Assembly: GCA_014762505.1 (NCBI GenBank)
Contig: JABURS010000028.1
Span: 1-64,000 of the forward strand
DNA: 64,000 bases
Origin: Chromatiales bacterium
Lineage (GTDB): Bacteria; Pseudomonadota; Gammaproteobacteria; SpSt-1174
Direction: 5' to 3'
Below, one piece after another: positions 51,351 to 63,742 of this stretch. The translations under genes were made by a program, and so were the position numbers. Every line of letters begins with the position of its first letter. Positions within the stretch are counted from its first letter, which is position 1. The notes under the pieces are model-generated. The model made no database searches, had not been told where the DNA came from, and saw only the letters and a program-made list of their open reading frames with translations.

Positions 51351-53015
51351 GTGCTGCTGGAGGTGAAGGGGCTCAGGACCTGGCTGAAACGCGCCGACGG
51401 TGTCGTCAGGGCGGTGGACGACGTGAGCTTCTCCATCGCCCCGGGCGAGACCTACTGCCTGGTGGGCGAGTCGGGCAGTGGCAAGTCGGTGACGGCACTC
51501 TCCATCATCCAGCTGCTGCCGCAGGACATCGCCTCGCACCCCGGGGGCGAGATCTGGTTCGACTACCGCCACGATGACGGCCGGCGCGAGCGCATCGACC
51601 TGCTCCGGTCGGGCACGAGCGTGCGCAGTATCCGCGGCGGGCGCATCGGCATGATCTTCCAGGAGCCGATGACCTCGCTCAATCCGGTCTTCACGGTGGG
51701 TGAGCAGCTGGTCGAGGCCCTGCGTGTGCATTACCCGGGCATCGGCGCCGCCGAGGCCCGGGCGCGCGCCATCGATGCCCTGGCGCAGGTGCAGATCCCG
51801 GACCCCGCCAGCCGTATCGACGACTATCCCCACCAGCTCTCCGGCGGCCAGCGCCAGCGCGTGATGATCGCCATGGCCATGGCCTGCGAACCGGATCTGC
51901 TCATCGCCGACGAGCCCACCACGGCACTGGACGTCACCGTGCAGCGGGAGATCCTGCGCCTGATGCGCGATCTGCAGGCGCGGCGCGGCACCAGCATCCT
52001 GTTCATCACCCACGACTTCGGCGTGGTCTCGGAGATGGCCGACCGCGTGGGCGTGATGCGTCATGGCAAGCTGGTGGAGGAGGGGGCGGTGGACGAGCTG
52101 CTACGCCACCCGGCCCATCCCTACACGCGCCAGCTGCTGGCGGCCCTGCCGGAGAACCTCGAACGCAGGCCTTCTACCGCGGTCCTGCCCCTGGGCACAC
52201 CGAAGGTCCCGGGGCCACTGCTCTCGATCCAGGACCTGGAGGTGCATTTTCCGGTGCGCAAGGGCCTGTTCCGCCGTGTGGTGGATCAGGTGCGCGCGGT
52301 GGACGGGGTGAGTCTCGATGTCCATCCCGGCCAGATCGTTGCCCTGGTGGGCGAATCGGGCTGTGGCAAAACGACCCTGGGGCGGGCAGTGTTGCGCCTG
52401 GAAGAACCCACGGCCGGTTCGGTGCGCTTCGACGGGCAGGCGGTGACGGGGCTGTCGCGCAAGGCGTTGCGACCGTACCGCCGCGCCATGCAGATCATCT
52501 TCCAGGACCCCATGTCCTCGCTCAATCCCCGGCTCAATATCGCCACGACCCTCACCGAGCCCATGAAGGTGCATGGCATCGGCGCCGACCAGGACGAGCG
52601 CATCGCCCGGGCCGAGGCGGTGCTGCGCCGCGTGCAGCTCGAGCCGGACTCGCTGTGGCGTTATCCCCACGAGTTCTCCGGCGGGCAGCGCCAGCGCATC
52701 GGCATCGCCCGCGCCCTGGTGCTGGAACCGCGCTTCATCGTCTGCGACGAGGTGACCAGTGCGCTGGACGTCTCGGTGCAGGCCGAGATCCTCGAGATCC
52801 TCCTCGGGCTGCGCGAGGAGCAGGGCCTGAGTATGCTCTTCATTACCCACGACATCGGCGTGGTGGAATATCTGAGCGACATCACGGCCGTGATGAAGGA
52901 TGGCCGCATCGTGGAGATGGGGGCGACGGCGCAGGTCTGCGGGCGCCCGGTGCATGCCTACACACAGAAGCTGCTGGCTGCCGTGCCGCGGCTGGGCGAC
53001 CGACTGGCTGGCTGA
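51351..53015 (+). CDS. ABC ATPase, fused DppD-DppF type
   Basis: Two complete nucleotide-binding domains in one 554-residue chain, as in YejF. Domain 1 has Walker A GESGSGKS near residue 39 and the signature LSGGQRQR. Domain 2 has Walker [10 protein letters not shown] near 333 and the signature FSGGQRQR. The oligopeptide/dipeptide C-terminal extension follows the first domain ([15 protein letters not shown]). The GTG start is 4 bases after the second permease. It completes the importer; a palindromic hairpin follows. Confidence 0.93.
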   Translation: MLLEVKGLRTWLKRADGVVRAVDDVSFSIAPGETYCLVGESGSGKSVTALSIIQLLPQDIASHPGGEIWFDYRHDDGRRERIDLLRSGTSVRSIRGGRIGMIFQEPMTSLNPVFTVGEQLVEALRVHYPGIGAAEARARAIDALAQVQIPDPASRIDDYPHQLSGGQRQRVMIAMAMACEPDLLIADEPTTALDVTVQREILRLMRDLQARRGTSILFITHDFGVVSEMADRVGVMRHGKLVEEGAVDELLRHPAHPYTRQLLAALPENLERRPSTAVLPLGTPKVPGPLLSIQDLEVHFPVRKGLFRRVVDQVRAVDGVSLDVHPGQIVALVGESGCGKTTLGRAVLRLEEPTAGSVRFDGQAVTGLSRKALRPYRRAMQIIFQDPMSSLNPRLNIATTLTEPMKVHGIGADQDERIARAEAVLRRVQLEPDSLWRYPHEFSGGQRQRIGIARALVLEPRFIVCDEVTSALDVSVQAEILEILLGLREEQGLSMLFITHDIGVVEYLSDITAVMKDGRIVEMGATAQVCGRPVHAYTQKLLAAVPRLGDRLAG

Positions 53016-53042
53016 CCGGGGCTGGCTGCTGCTACCCAAAAC

Positions 53043-53071
53043 GCAGAAGGCGCCCCGGGGGCGCCTTCTGC
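53043..53071. terminator. perfect 13-bp hairpin between convergent ABC ATPase and FHA genes
   Basis: A 13-bp perfect stem (53043-53055 with 53059-53071) with a 3-base loop. No T-run is present on either side. It sits between two convergent stops, like the hairpin at 31070. Confidence 0.6.
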
Positions 53072-53093
53072 ATGATCGGGCTTTCGCGAACGG

Positions 53094-53825
53094 CTACTGC
53101 TCGATGAAGAATTCCATCTTCACGCCCGCCACCTCGATGATGTCGTGGTCCTTGAGCGGGTGGGCCTGCGAGCCGACGTCCTCGCCGTTGACCATGGGCC
53201 GGCGGTTGTCCGTGCCGCCCTCGACGTGGATCAGGAAGAAGCCCTGCGGGCGGCGCGTGATGGCGGCGACCTGCACGCCGGGCTTGCCCAGGGTGGTCAG
53301 CGCCTTGGTCAGTGCCAGCTCCTTGCCGGTGTTGGCGCCACTGAGGATCTGCAGCTTGGCGTTGTGCTCCGGCGGGGTCTCGCGTACGGCACGCGTGGCC
53401 TCCTCGTGTTCGGCCTTGAGCATGCCGACCGACTCGGCGGAGAGCTGCTGTTCACCCGGGTTACTCGGCATGCCGGCGGCATCCGGGCGGATGATCATGG
53501 TACGTTCGAAGTCCTCGTTGCCGCCCTTGCGTGCCGACAGCTCGTTGACGTACTTGAGCTGGTGCTTGCCAATGGCGATCACATCGCCATCGCTCAGGGC
53601 ATGCTTCTTGATGGACTTGGAATTGACGTAGGTCCCGTTGGTGCTGTTCAGGTCCTCGAGAAAGGAATCATTGAGGATGGTGATGATCTGCGCATGGTGC
53701 CCACTGACGGCCAGGTTGTCGATCTGGATGTCATTATCGGGTTTGCGGCCGATGGTGATGCATTCCTTGTTGAGGGGATGCTCGCCGATGACCTTGTCAC
53801 CCATTGTCAGAACAAGTTTCGCCAT
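53094..53825 (-). CDS. FHA-domain protein with two FHA-like modules
   Basis: The N-terminal FHA domain (about 1-95) has the phosphothreonine-binding residues in place: G26-R27, S41-x2-H44 and N63-G64. A linker holds DFERTMIIRP, a threonine (T109) in the kind of context that kinases phosphorylate in other FHA proteins (inference). A second, more divergent FHA-like module (about 145-243) ends the protein; it lacks a clear GR and S-x2-H set. Length is 243 aa. It lies 33 bases after the PP2C gene and is the likely reader of the kinase/phosphatase pair. Confidence 0.85.
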   Translation of the reverse strand: MAKLVLTMGDKVIGEHPLNKECITIGRKPDNDIQIDNLAVSGHHAQIITILNDSFLEDLNSTNGTYVNSKSIKKHALSDGDVIAIGKHQLKYVNELSARKGGNEDFERTMIIRPDAAGMPSNPGEQQLSAESVGMLKAEHEEATRAVRETPPEHNAKLQILSGANTGKELALTKALTTLGKPGVQVAAITRRPQGFFLIHVEGGTDNRRPMVNGEDVGSQAHPLKDHDIIEVAGVKMEFFIEQ

Positions 53826-53858
53826 GATCGTTTGATTTTTTTGTGGTTCGGGGGTCGG

Positions 53859-54683
53859 TTACGAGAACCAGTTGGTGACCTTGTCCACCCAGCCGCGCTG
53901 TGCAGGGAAGGGTTTGATCGGCCGCGCCAGGATGACGGAGATGTTGTCCTTGCCGCCGTTCTTGTTGGCCAGCTCGATGAGCCGGTCAGCAACCTCCTCA
54001 AGGTTATCACCAAAAGTCTTGATCGTTAAGTAAATTTCCTCGTCGTCGACCATGTCGTTGAGACCGTCGGAGCAGAGCACGTAGATGTCGCCCGGCAGGG
54101 CCATCTCCTCCTTCACGTCTACCGCCACGGTCGGTTCGACGCCCAGTGCACGAGTCACCAGGTTCTTGTTCAGCGACTGGCGCGCCTCCTCGTCGGTGTA
54201 GAAACCGCGGTCGACCAGTTCCTGCAAAAGGGTGTGATCCACCGTTACCTGTCCGAGTTTGCCGTCACGATAACGATAGACGCGCGAGTCGCCGACATGT
54301 GCGACGGAGACCCGATTATCGTAAAAAATCACCAGCGCAACCGTGGTGCCCATGCCCTGGTACTGGGGCTGGCTCTGTGAAGTCTGGTGGATGGTCCGGT
54401 TGGCCTTGATGATGGAGTCGCGGGCGGCGATGCTCTCGCGGGTATAGCCGGTCTGTTCGTCCATCTCGCCTGGCGTCAGCCCGGGAACGGACTTGTGCAG
54501 CTCGTCGAGGATGGTGTTGACGGCGATGGCGCTGGCCACCTCGCCACCCTTGTAGCCGCCCATGCCGTCGGCCAGCACCACGGTACCGATCTCGATGTCC
54601 TCGCCGATGCTGTCTTCATTGTGCGAACGAACCCGTCCCGTGTCCGTACGGCCGACGATTTCGAGCTTGCCTTTCAGGTTCAT
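53859..54683 (-). CDS. PP2C-family serine/threonine phosphatase
   Basis: Metal-dependent phosphatase. The PPM motifs are visible in order: RSHNEDSIGE, VVLADGMGGYKGGEVAS (metal aspartate and glycine), GMGTTVALV, VAHVGDSRVYRYRDGKL, LCSDGLNDMVDDEEI and GGKDNISVILAR. At 274 residues it is a bare catalytic domain. It lies 25 bases after the kinase gene and should reverse that kinase's phosphorylation. Confidence 0.94.
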   Translation of the reverse strand: MNLKGKLEIVGRTDTGRVRSHNEDSIGEDIEIGTVVLADGMGGYKGGEVASAIAVNTILDELHKSVPGLTPGEMDEQTGYTRESIAARDSIIKANRTIHQTSQSQPQYQGMGTTVALVIFYDNRVSVAHVGDSRVYRYRDGKLGQVTVDHTLLQELVDRGFYTDEEARQSLNKNLVTRALGVEPTVAVDVKEEMALPGDIYVLCSDGLNDMVDDEEIYLTIKTFGDNLEEVADRLIELANKNGGKDNISVILARPIKPFPAQRGWVDKVTNWFS

Positions 54684-54708
54684 CCCGCCCTGGCTCCGTT
54701 TTTTGTTT

Positions 54709-57354
<2,646 letters not shown>

Positions 57355-57461
57355 CGTCGGGCGTGACCCCGTTTGCCAGCACGGTGTTTCATGCGCGTAT
57401 CTTCGGCGTGGGCCAACGGCCGGTCCTGTCCGGCGAGGCGGGGCAGGGCACGCGGGGGCGG

Positions 57462-59102
57462 TCAGCCACTGAGGTCGGTGACGTCGACATAGAGGGTGAG
57501 GCGCTGCCCCGGGCGCAGCAGGTTGCCATCGATGCGGTTCCAGCGCTGGATGTCATCGACCCCGACACTGAAACGCTGGGCGATACGGTACAGCGAATCG
57601 CCCTGCCGCACGGCATAGCTGAGCCGGCGCAGGGTCTGGCCGGGTATCTTCCGGTCGAGGTCCGGCAGGCGCAGGCCGGCCTCCTGGTCGGGGACGGCGG
57701 CGTCCCGCACCCAGATGATGAGCCGGTCGCCGGCACGCAGGGTGTCGCGCGGAGCCATGCCGTTCCAGCGGGCCAGCTGCTCCACGCTCACCGCATAACG
57801 ACGCGCGATGTCCCAGAAGCTGTCGCCCGGCTGTACCTCGTACTGGATGCGGCGACCCTCGCGTTCGACGTTCTGGATGGCGGCGCGACGCTGGTCGGCG
57901 GTCAGTGCATAGTCGCCGGTGGGTCGCTGTGCCACCGGCACCAGCAGATAGTCTCCGGCGCGGATGCTGGTCGAGCGCAGCTGGTTGGAACGCTTGATGA
58001 CGGATACCGTGGTGTCGTAACGCTCGGCGATATGGCCCAGCGTCTCGCCGCTGCGGATGCGATGGCGTTGCCAGGTGACGAGTTGCTCGGCTGGCAGTTT
58101 TGCCAGGGCAGTGTGGAATTCGGTGGCGCGTTCGATGGGCAGCAGCAGGCTGTGTGGCCCGTTGGGGTCGGTGGCCCAGCGGTTGAAGGCCGGGTTGAGC
58201 AGGTAGATGTCATCCACCTCCATGCCGGCCAGTTCCGCGGCCACGGCGAGGTCCATCTGCCCGGGGAGGGGGACCACGGTGAGGTAGGGTTCGTCGGGGA
58301 TCGGCCAGAGGTTCACGCCATGGTGTTCGGGGTCGGTGACCAGGGCCTTGAGCGCCAGCAGCTTGGGGACGTAGTTTTCCGTCTCGCGCGGCAGGTCCAG
58401 GTGCCAGAAGTCGGTGGGACGCCCGCGGGCCTCGTTACGGCGGATGGCACGGCGCACGTTGCCTTCACCGGCGTTGTAGGCGGCCAGGGCCAGCAGCCAG
58501 TCGCCGTCGAAGTACTTGTGCAGGTACTGCAGGTAGTCAAGTGCGGCTCGCGTCGACTCGACCACGTCACGGCGGCCGTCGTACCACCAGTTCTGCTTCA
58601 GGCCGAAGCGCCGGCCGGTGGCGGGGATGAACTGCCAGAGGCCCGCAGCCCGGCCATGGGAGTAGGCGTAGGGGATGTAGGCGCTCTCGACGATGGGCAG
58701 CAGGGCGAGCTCCGTCGGCATGTCGCGCTGTTCGAGTTCGTCGAGGATGAAATGCAGGTAGGGTTCCGAGCGGGCGCTGACACGCTCGATGAAGTCGATG
58801 CGGCAGCGATGCCAGTCCAGGTGGGACTGGACACGCAGCTCGTTGAGGCCGTCCTCCAGCTGGAAGCCGCGGCGCACCCGTGGCCAGATGTCCTGCGAGG
58901 CCTCGAAGGCGGTGAGCCCCGTGCCGCCCTCGACGTTCAGGTCGGGGAAGGGCGCCTGTTCCTCGGTCTCGGCGATCTGCGGGTCCAGTTCGCGGCTCTG
59001 TTCCGCGGCCGGGTTGGTGCTGGCGTCCGGCTGGCCGGCGGGCTGGCTGGCGCAGCCGGCGAGCAGTCCGGCCAGGAGGAGAAAAATGCTGATGCGTATC
59101 AT
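57462..59102 (-). CDS. mltD: membrane-bound lytic murein transglycosylase D
   Basis: A lipoprotein (lipobox LLAGC, C17) of 546 residues that cleaves peptidoglycan glycan strands. The SLT catalytic domain (about 110-270) shows the active-site glutamate in LLPIVESAY and the signatures GLWQFIPATGRRFGL and ALAAYNAGEGNVRRAI. Three LysM domains follow (about 340-385, 410-455 and 490-540). The order mltD-yafS-rnhA-dnaQ is conserved in Gammaproteobacteria, though gloB is absent here. It lies 107 bases upstream of the kinase gene on the same strand. Confidence 0.95.
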   Translation of the reverse strand: MIRISIFLLLAGLLAGCASQPAGQPDASTNPAAEQSRELDPQIAETEEQAPFPDLNVEGGTGLTAFEASQDIWPRVRRGFQLEDGLNELRVQSHLDWHRCRIDFIERVSARSEPYLHFILDELEQRDMPTELALLPIVESAYIPYAYSHGRAAGLWQFIPATGRRFGLKQNWWYDGRRDVVESTRAALDYLQYLHKYFDGDWLLALAAYNAGEGNVRRAIRRNEARGRPTDFWHLDLPRETENYVPKLLALKALVTDPEHHGVNLWPIPDEPYLTVVPLPGQMDLAVAAELAGMEVDDIYLLNPAFNRWATDPNGPHSLLLPIERATEFHTALAKLPAEQLVTWQRHRIRSGETLGHIAERYDTTVSVIKRSNQLRSTSIRAGDYLLVPVAQRPTGDYALTADQRRAAIQNVEREGRRIQYEVQPGDSFWDIARRYAVSVEQLARWNGMAPRDTLRAGDRLIIWVRDAAVPDQEAGLRLPDLDRKIPGQTLRRLSYAVRQGDSLYRIAQRFSVGVDDIQRWNRIDGNLLRPGQRLTLYVDVTDLSG

Positions 59103-59319
59103 GGTTGGCCGCTGTTGTTAACGTTTGGGCTTAGCTTATCCCGACTGACTCGACGGCAACAAGAGACGTGGCGCCCAGTTCGGGGCCTGACAGCAGGTCC
59201 CTCCATGGCGTTTCGTGAAGCAATGGCGCTATGCTTGGTGCTGATGAGGAGGGACTGACGGTTTAGTTGGCATGAGACGCAGACTCGGTATCCGGTGCCA
59301 GGGAGACTCACAGTCGGCT

Positions 59320-60018
59320 ATGCACGGACTGCGGGCCTGGTATGCCGCCGATCCGGGGCAGGCCCTGCTCGATGGCCTGCAGCAGCACCTCGATGCCTGG
59401 GTGCCGGAACTCTTCGGCTACCACGCGCTGCAGATCGGCGACCTGGCACCGGGGCGTGACCTGCTGGCGGCGAGCCGGATCCGGCATCGGCTGATGATCG
59501 ATCCGGTGCCTGGCCAGGGACGGGTCGCTGCACGGGCGGAGCGCCTGCCGGTGGCCGCAGAGACGGTAGACCTGGTGCTGCTGCCACACGGACTCGAGTT
59601 TTCACCGACCCCTCACGAGATCCTGCGCGAGATCGATCGCGTGCTGGTCCCGGAAGGGCACCTGATCCTCGCAGTCTTCAATCCGCTGAGCCTCTATGGC
59701 GGTCTGCGCCTGGCCCTGGGCTGGCGGGGACGCGCCCCCTGGTGTGGCCGTTTCTATGGGGCCTGGCGGGTGCGCGACTGGCTTTCACTGCTGGGGTTCG
59801 ATACCCTGCGCTGCCAGTCCTACGGCTTCCGGCTTCCGTTGGGTGACAGGCAGCAGCTGCAGCTCATGGAGCGCCTTGGCGAACGCTGGACACCCTATCT
59901 CGGCGGTGTCTCGCTGATCCTGGCGCGCAAGCGGGTGGCCACGCTCACGCCCATTCGTCCCCGCTGGCGACCGGGCAAGGGGATCCTGCGCGGTGGCCTG
60001 ACGCAGCCCACGCCCTGA
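59320..60018 (+). CDS. class I SAM-dependent methyltransferase, YafS-like
   Basis: A 232-residue protein. The middle resembles a class I methylase: AERLPVAAETVDLVLLPHGL, then REIDRVLVPEGHLILAVFNP. The usual glycine-rich motif I is weak (LMIDPVPGQG). Position between mltD and rnhA matches E. coli YafS, whose function is unknown. The ATG at 59320 has a distant GGGAG; an ATG at 59272 would add 16 residues (MRRRLGIRCQGDSQSA) and cannot be excluded. It is divergent from mltD. Confidence 0.8.
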   Translation: MHGLRAWYAADPGQALLDGLQQHLDAWVPELFGYHALQIGDLAPGRDLLAASRIRHRLMIDPVPGQGRVAARAERLPVAAETVDLVLLPHGLEFSPTPHEILREIDRVLVPEGHLILAVFNPLSLYGGLRLALGWRGRAPWCGRFYGAWRVRDWLSLLGFDTLRCQSYGFRLPLGDRQQLQLMERLGERWTPYLGGVSLILARKRVATLTPIRPRWRPGKGILRGGLTQPTP

Positions 60019-60060
60019 CCGGCCCGGCCGGCAACCAACCAACCCCTGGAATGCGTATCG

Positions 60061-60507
60061 ATGCAAGATGTGGATATCTATACCGACGGCGCCTGCCGTG
60101 GCAATCCCGGCCCGGGAGGCTGGGGGGCAGTGCTGCGTGCCGGTGGTCACGAAAGGCTGCTGAAGGGGGCCGAGCCCGAGACCACCAACAACCGCATGGA
60201 GCTGATGGCGGCCATCCAGGCCCTGGAGACCCTCAAGCGCGGCTGCCGTGTGCAGCTCACCACGGATTCGCAGTACGTGCGCAACGGCATCACGCAGTGG
60301 ATGGCCAACTGGAAGAAGCGCGGGTGGAAGACCGCGGACCGCAAGCCGGTGAAGAACCAGGACCTGTGGGAGCGTCTGGACAGCGCGGTCTCGCGCCACG
60401 AGGTCCATTGGCACTGGGTGAAGGGACATAGCGGCCATCCCGAGAACGAGATGGCGGATCGCCTGGCTAACGAGGCCATCGACGAGATGATGATGGCCAG
60501 CCCCTAG
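60061..60507 (+). CDS. rnhA: ribonuclease HI
   Basis: Cuts RNA in RNA-DNA hybrids, for example primers and R-loops. The catalytic acids are visible: D9 in [13 protein letters not shown]48-type in [10 protein letters not shown], the aspartate in [10 protein letters not shown], and the last one in [13 protein letters not shown]. Length is 148 aa. It lies 42 bases after the methyltransferase gene and 24 before dnaQ, the classic rnhA-dnaQ neighbourhood, but co-directional here rather than divergent as in E. coli. Confidence 0.97.
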   Translation: MQDVDIYTDGACRGNPGPGGWGAVLRAGGHERLLKGAEPETTNNRMELMAAIQALETLKRGCRVQLTTDSQYVRNGITQWMANWKKRGWKTADRKPVKNQDLWERLDSAVSRHEVHWHWVKGHSGHPENEMADRLANEAIDEMMMASP

Positions 60508-60531
60508 CAGCCGACGAGGAGCGACACCGAA

Positions 60532-61236
60532 ATGAGACAGGTTGTACTCGATACCGAAACCACGGGTCTTGAGCACAAGCAGGGCCATCGCATCATCGAG
60601 ATCGGCTGCGTGGAGGTGGATAGCCGCCGCCTGACCGGTCGCGATTACCATCAGTACCTGCAGCCCGATCGCGAGATCGACGAAGGCGCGATCGAGGTGC
60701 ATGGCATCACCAACGAGTTTCTCGCCGACAAGCCGCGCATCGCGGACGTGATCGAGGACTTCCTCGACTTCGTGCGCGGCGCCGAGCTCATCATCCACAA
60801 CGCCCCCTTCGACGTCGGCTTCATCAATGCCGAGCTCGAGCGGCTGGGGGCCGAGTGGGGGCGCATCGAAGACTACTGCACCATCACCGATACCCTGGCC
60901 ATGGCCCGCCAGATGCACCCGGGGCAGCGCAACAGCCTGGATGCCCTGTGCAAGCGCTACGAGATCGACAACTCGCATCGACAGTTGCATGGCGCGCTGC
61001 TCGACGCCCGCATCCTGGCCGACGTCTACCTGAGCATGACGGGCGGACAGACGCTCCTGTCGCTGGGGGCGGAGGCCGAGTCGGGGCCGAGCGAGGTGGG
61101 GGGGATTCGTCGCCTGCCGGCCGATCGTCCGCGCCTGCGCGTGCTGCGGGCGAGCGATGCCGAGCGCGAGGCGCACGAGGCGCGCCTGGCCGCCATCGAG
61201 AAGGCGGCCGGCACCTGCCTGTGGAAGGACGCGTAG
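60532..61236 (+). CDS. dnaQ: DNA polymerase III epsilon subunit, 3'-5' proofreading exonuclease
   Basis: DEDDh exonuclease. VVLDTETTGL provides D7 and E9, HNAPFDVGFINAEL the third acid, and HRQLHGALLDARILADVY the histidine and last aspartate. A C-terminal tail (about 190-234) would bind the polymerase alpha subunit. Length is 234 aa. It converges with smpB across 15 bases; no hairpin is seen there. Confidence 0.96.
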   Translation: MRQVVLDTETTGLEHKQGHRIIEIGCVEVDSRRLTGRDYHQYLQPDREIDEGAIEVHGITNEFLADKPRIADVIEDFLDFVRGAELIIHNAPFDVGFINAELERLGAEWGRIEDYCTITDTLAMARQMHPGQRNSLDALCKRYEIDNSHRQLHGALLDARILADVYLSMTGGQTLLSLGAEAESGPSEVGGIRRLPADRPRLRVLRASDAEREAHEARLAAIEKAAGTCLWKDA

Positions 61237-61251
61237 CCGGCGCGCTGCGGG

Positions 61252-61731
61252 TCAGTTGGCCTTCAGCAGGCGCTGCTTCTCGCGATTCCAGTCGCGTTCC
61301 TTCTCCACGGCACGCTTGTCGTGCTGTTTCTTGCCCTTGCCCACGCCGATCTCGAGCTTGGCGCGACCGCGCTTCCAGTAGAGCTTGAGCGGCACCACCG
61401 CATAGCCCTCGCGTTCCACCGCGCCGATCAGCTTGCTGATCTCGTGGGCGTGCAGCAGCAGCTTGCGCGTGCGCGTGGCATCCGGATGGACATGGGTGGA
61501 GGCGGAGAGCAGGGGCGAGATGTGTGCGCCGAACAGCCAGGCCTCGCCGTTCTTGATCAGCACGTAGCTCTCCTTGAGCTGCACGCGGCCATCGCGCAGG
61601 CTCTTCACCTCCCAGCCCTCCAGGGCCAGGCCGGCCTCGTAGGTGTCCTCGATGAAGTAGTCGTGGCGGGCCGTCTTGTTCAGCGCGATCACGCTGCCGG
61701 CATTCTGCGGTTTCTTGTCCTTTTTGCTCAT
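61252..61731 (-). CDS. smpB: SsrA-binding protein SmpB
   Basis: Binds tmRNA and enters stalled ribosomes for trans-translation; tagged products go to ClpXP and Lon, both encoded in this window. [20 protein letters not shown] and [19 protein letters not shown] are diagnostic, and the tail ([20 protein letters not shown]) is the basic segment that mimics mRNA. Length is 159 aa. The ssrA gene is not in the window. Its -10 box abuts the start codon. Confidence 0.97.
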   Translation of the reverse strand: MSKKDKKPQNAGSVIALNKTARHDYFIEDTYEAGLALEGWEVKSLRDGRVQLKESYVLIKNGEAWLFGAHISPLLSASTHVHPDATRTRKLLLHAHEISKLIGAVEREGYAVVPLKLYWKRGRAKLEIGVGKGKKQHDKRAVEKERDWNREKQRLLKAN

Positions 61732-61743
61732 GGGCGCATTATA
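61732..61743 (-). promoter_or_regulatory. -10 box next to the smpB start
   Basis: On the minus strand a perfect TATAAT (61743-61738) is separated from the ATG by only six bases (GCGCCC). No ribosome-binding site fits in the gap. This predicts a leaderless or nearly leaderless transcript. The -35 box is unclear. Confidence 0.6.
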
Positions 61744-61862
61744 CGTGACTTCGTCATTGCGGCAGCAGGAAAAGCAGGTGTCGACTCCCGCATGCCACCA
61801 TGCAAGTTGAGGCCTTATGCAAAATTCCCCAAAATGGCGACTGATTTTGCTCGAGGTCTGCG

Positions 61863-61922
61863 ATGGCAGGCGATCATGACGGCGTGACCCCCGGTCCGCC
61901 AGGGGGGAATGACAGGCAATGA
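61863..61922 (+). CDS. possible 19-codon leader ORF overlapping the NSS symporter start
   Basis: ATG at 61863 opens 19 codons ([19 protein letters not shown]) ending in TGA that overlaps the symporter ATG as ATGA. The product has no known family. The overlap would allow translational coupling, and the GGGGGG inside it is also the likely ribosome site for the symporter. No own ribosome site is evident, so it may be chance. Confidence 0.25.
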   Translation: MAGDHDGVTPGPPGGNDRQ

Positions 61923-63295
61923 GCAGTCCACGCAGATCGATACACGGGCAGTGGTCCTCGCGGCTCGCCTTCGTGCTGGCGGCCACCGGTTCGGCCGTCG
62001 GGCTCGGCAACATCTGGAAGTTCCCCTACATCACCGGCGAGTATGGCGGCGGGGCCTTCGTGCTGGTGTACCTGCTGTGCATCGCCGTGATCGGTGTGCC
62101 CATCATGATCGCCGAGGTGCTGCGCGGCCGGCGTGGCCGGCAGAGCCCGATGAACACCATGCGCGATCTCGCGCACGAGGCCGGCCGCAACTCGATCTGG
62201 CGCTGGATCGGCTGGATGGGCGTGCTGGCCGGGTTCCTGATCCTCTCCTATTACAGCGTGGTGGCCGGCGTGGCACTGGGTTACACCGTGCGCGCCGGGC
62301 TCGGCAGCTTCGAGGCGGTGAGCAGTGCCGGCGCGCACGCACTCTTCAAGGAGTTCATCGGTGACCCCGAGCGCCTGCTGGCCTGGCATACCCTGTTCAT
62401 GGTGATGACCATGGTGGTGGTCTCCCGCGGGGTGCGCTCCGGGCTCGAGCGCGCCGTGACCTTTCTCATGCCCGGCCTGTTCATCATCCTGGTGCTGCTG
62501 ATCGGCTACGCCATGGCCCAGGGGCAGTTCATGGAGGGCCTGCGTTTCATGTTCGCGCCCGACTTCAGCAAGCTCTCCAGCGAGGCGGTGCTGGTGGCGA
62601 TGGGGCACGCCTTCTTCACGCTCTCGCTGGGCATGGGCGCCATCATGATGTACGGCTCCTATCTCTCGTCGAAGACCTCCATCACCCGCGTGTGCATCAC
62701 CGTGGCGGGACTGGACACGCTGGTGGCGCTGATGGCGGGCCTGGCGATCTTCCCCATCGTCTTCGCCAATGCCATGGACCCCGGCGCCGGCTTCGGGCTG
62801 GTATTCCTCAGCCTGCCCATCGCCTTCGGGCAGATGCCCATGGGCACCCTGTTTGCCACGCTGTTCTTTCTCCTACTGGTATTCGCGGCCTGGAGCTCGG
62901 CCATCTCGCTGATCGAGCCGGCGGTGGCCTGGCTGGTGGAGAACCATGGTATGGGGCGTGGCCGGGCGTCCGTACTGGTCGGTGGCATCGCCTGGGCGCT
63001 GGGCCTGGTGACGGTGCTGTCCTTCAACCACTGGGCCTTCGAGTTCCGCTTCGCCGGCCAGGTGAAGGAGACCGGCATGTTCGACGTGCTGGACATCCTC
63101 ACCTCCAGCATCATGCTGCCGCTGGGCGGGCTGTTCATCGCCATCTTTGCCGGCTGGATCATGACCCGCAAATCGGTACGCGAGGAACTGCGGCTGGAAG
63201 ACGGCCCGGGCTTCAAGCTGTGGTATGTGCTCGTGCGTTTCGTGGCGCCCATCGGTATCCTAGTGGTCTTCCTCAACCTGATAGGCCTGATCTGA
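61919..63295 (+). CDS. NSS-family sodium-dependent transporter
   Basis: Neurotransmitter:sodium symporter family (LeuT-type fold). Helix 1 is recognisable as [20 protein letters not shown], which holds sodium and substrate ligands; [18 protein letters not shown] is the helix 6 region. About eleven membrane segments lie in 458 residues, as in the prokaryotic short subgroup. The substrate is probably an amino acid, unspecified. It is preceded by a 187-base gap after smpB and followed after 6 bases by ratA. Confidence 0.93.
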   Translation: MSSPRRSIHGQWSSRLAFVLAATGSAVGLGNIWKFPYITGEYGGGAFVLVYLLCIAVIGVPIMIAEVLRGRRGRQSPMNTMRDLAHEAGRNSIWRWIGWMGVLAGFLILSYYSVVAGVALGYTVRAGLGSFEAVSSAGAHALFKEFIGDPERLLAWHTLFMVMTMVVVSRGVRSGLERAVTFLMPGLFIILVLLIGYAMAQGQFMEGLRFMFAPDFSKLSSEAVLVAMGHAFFTLSLGMGAIMMYGSYLSSKTSITRVCITVAGLDTLVALMAGLAIFPIVFANAMDPGAGFGLVFLSLPIAFGQMPMGTLFATLFFLLLVFAAWSSAISLIEPAVAWLVENHGMGRGRASVLVGGIAWALGLVTVLSFNHWAFEFRFAGQVKETGMFDVLDILTSSIMLPLGGLFIAIFAGWIMTRKSVREELRLEDGPGFKLWYVLVRFVAPIGILVVFLNLIGLI

Positions 63296-63301
63296 CAGCC
63301 C

Positions 63302-63742
63302 ATGCCGACGATTAGTCGCAGCGCCCTGGTACCGTATTCGCCGCAGGACATGTACGCCCTGGTGGATGACATTCCTGCCTATCCGCAGTTCCTGCCCTGG
63401 TGCCGTCGCGCCGAGGAGGCGCATCGCGACGAGGACGAGGTGCAGGCCACCATCGAACTCGCCAAGGGCAGCCTCAACAAGGCCTTTACCACGCGCAACC
63501 GCCTGCAGCACGGCAAGATGATCGAGATGCGCCTGGTGGAGGGGCCGTTCAAGCACCTGGAGGGCTTCTGGCGTTTCGATGCCCTGGAAGGGGGCGAGGC
63601 CTGCAAGGTCTCGCTGGATCTGGACTTCGAGTTTTCCAACCGCCTGGTGGGGATGGCCATCGGTCCCATCTTCAACCAGGTGGCCAATACCCTGGTCGAC
63701 GCCTTCGTCTCCCGTGCCCGCGAGGTCTACGGTGCCCGCTGA
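63302..63742 (+). CDS. ratA: RatA/COQ10-type START-domain protein
   Basis: A 146-residue SRPBCC lipid-binding fold. TISRSALVPYSPQDMYALVDDIPAYPQFLPWCRRAEE is the typical start, and FKHLEGFWRF is conserved. The E. coli homologue was reported to block ribosome assembly, while the wider family relates to ubiquinone-binding Coq10. Its neighbours here, smpB upstream and rnfH downstream, are conserved. It overlaps the rnfH start. Confidence 0.92.
   Translation: MPTISRSALVPYSPQDMYALVDDIPAYPQFLPWCRRAEEAHRDEDEVQATIELAKGSLNKAFTTRNRLQHGKMIEMRLVEGPFKHLEGFWRFDALEGGEACKVSLDLDFEFSNRLVGMAIGPIFNQVANTLVDAFVSRAREVYGAR

Noticed and set aside
61738-61900. Intergenic repeat element (REP-like) between smpB and the symporter
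   Set aside because: Only one loose copy is present in the window, so repeat status cannot be shown.
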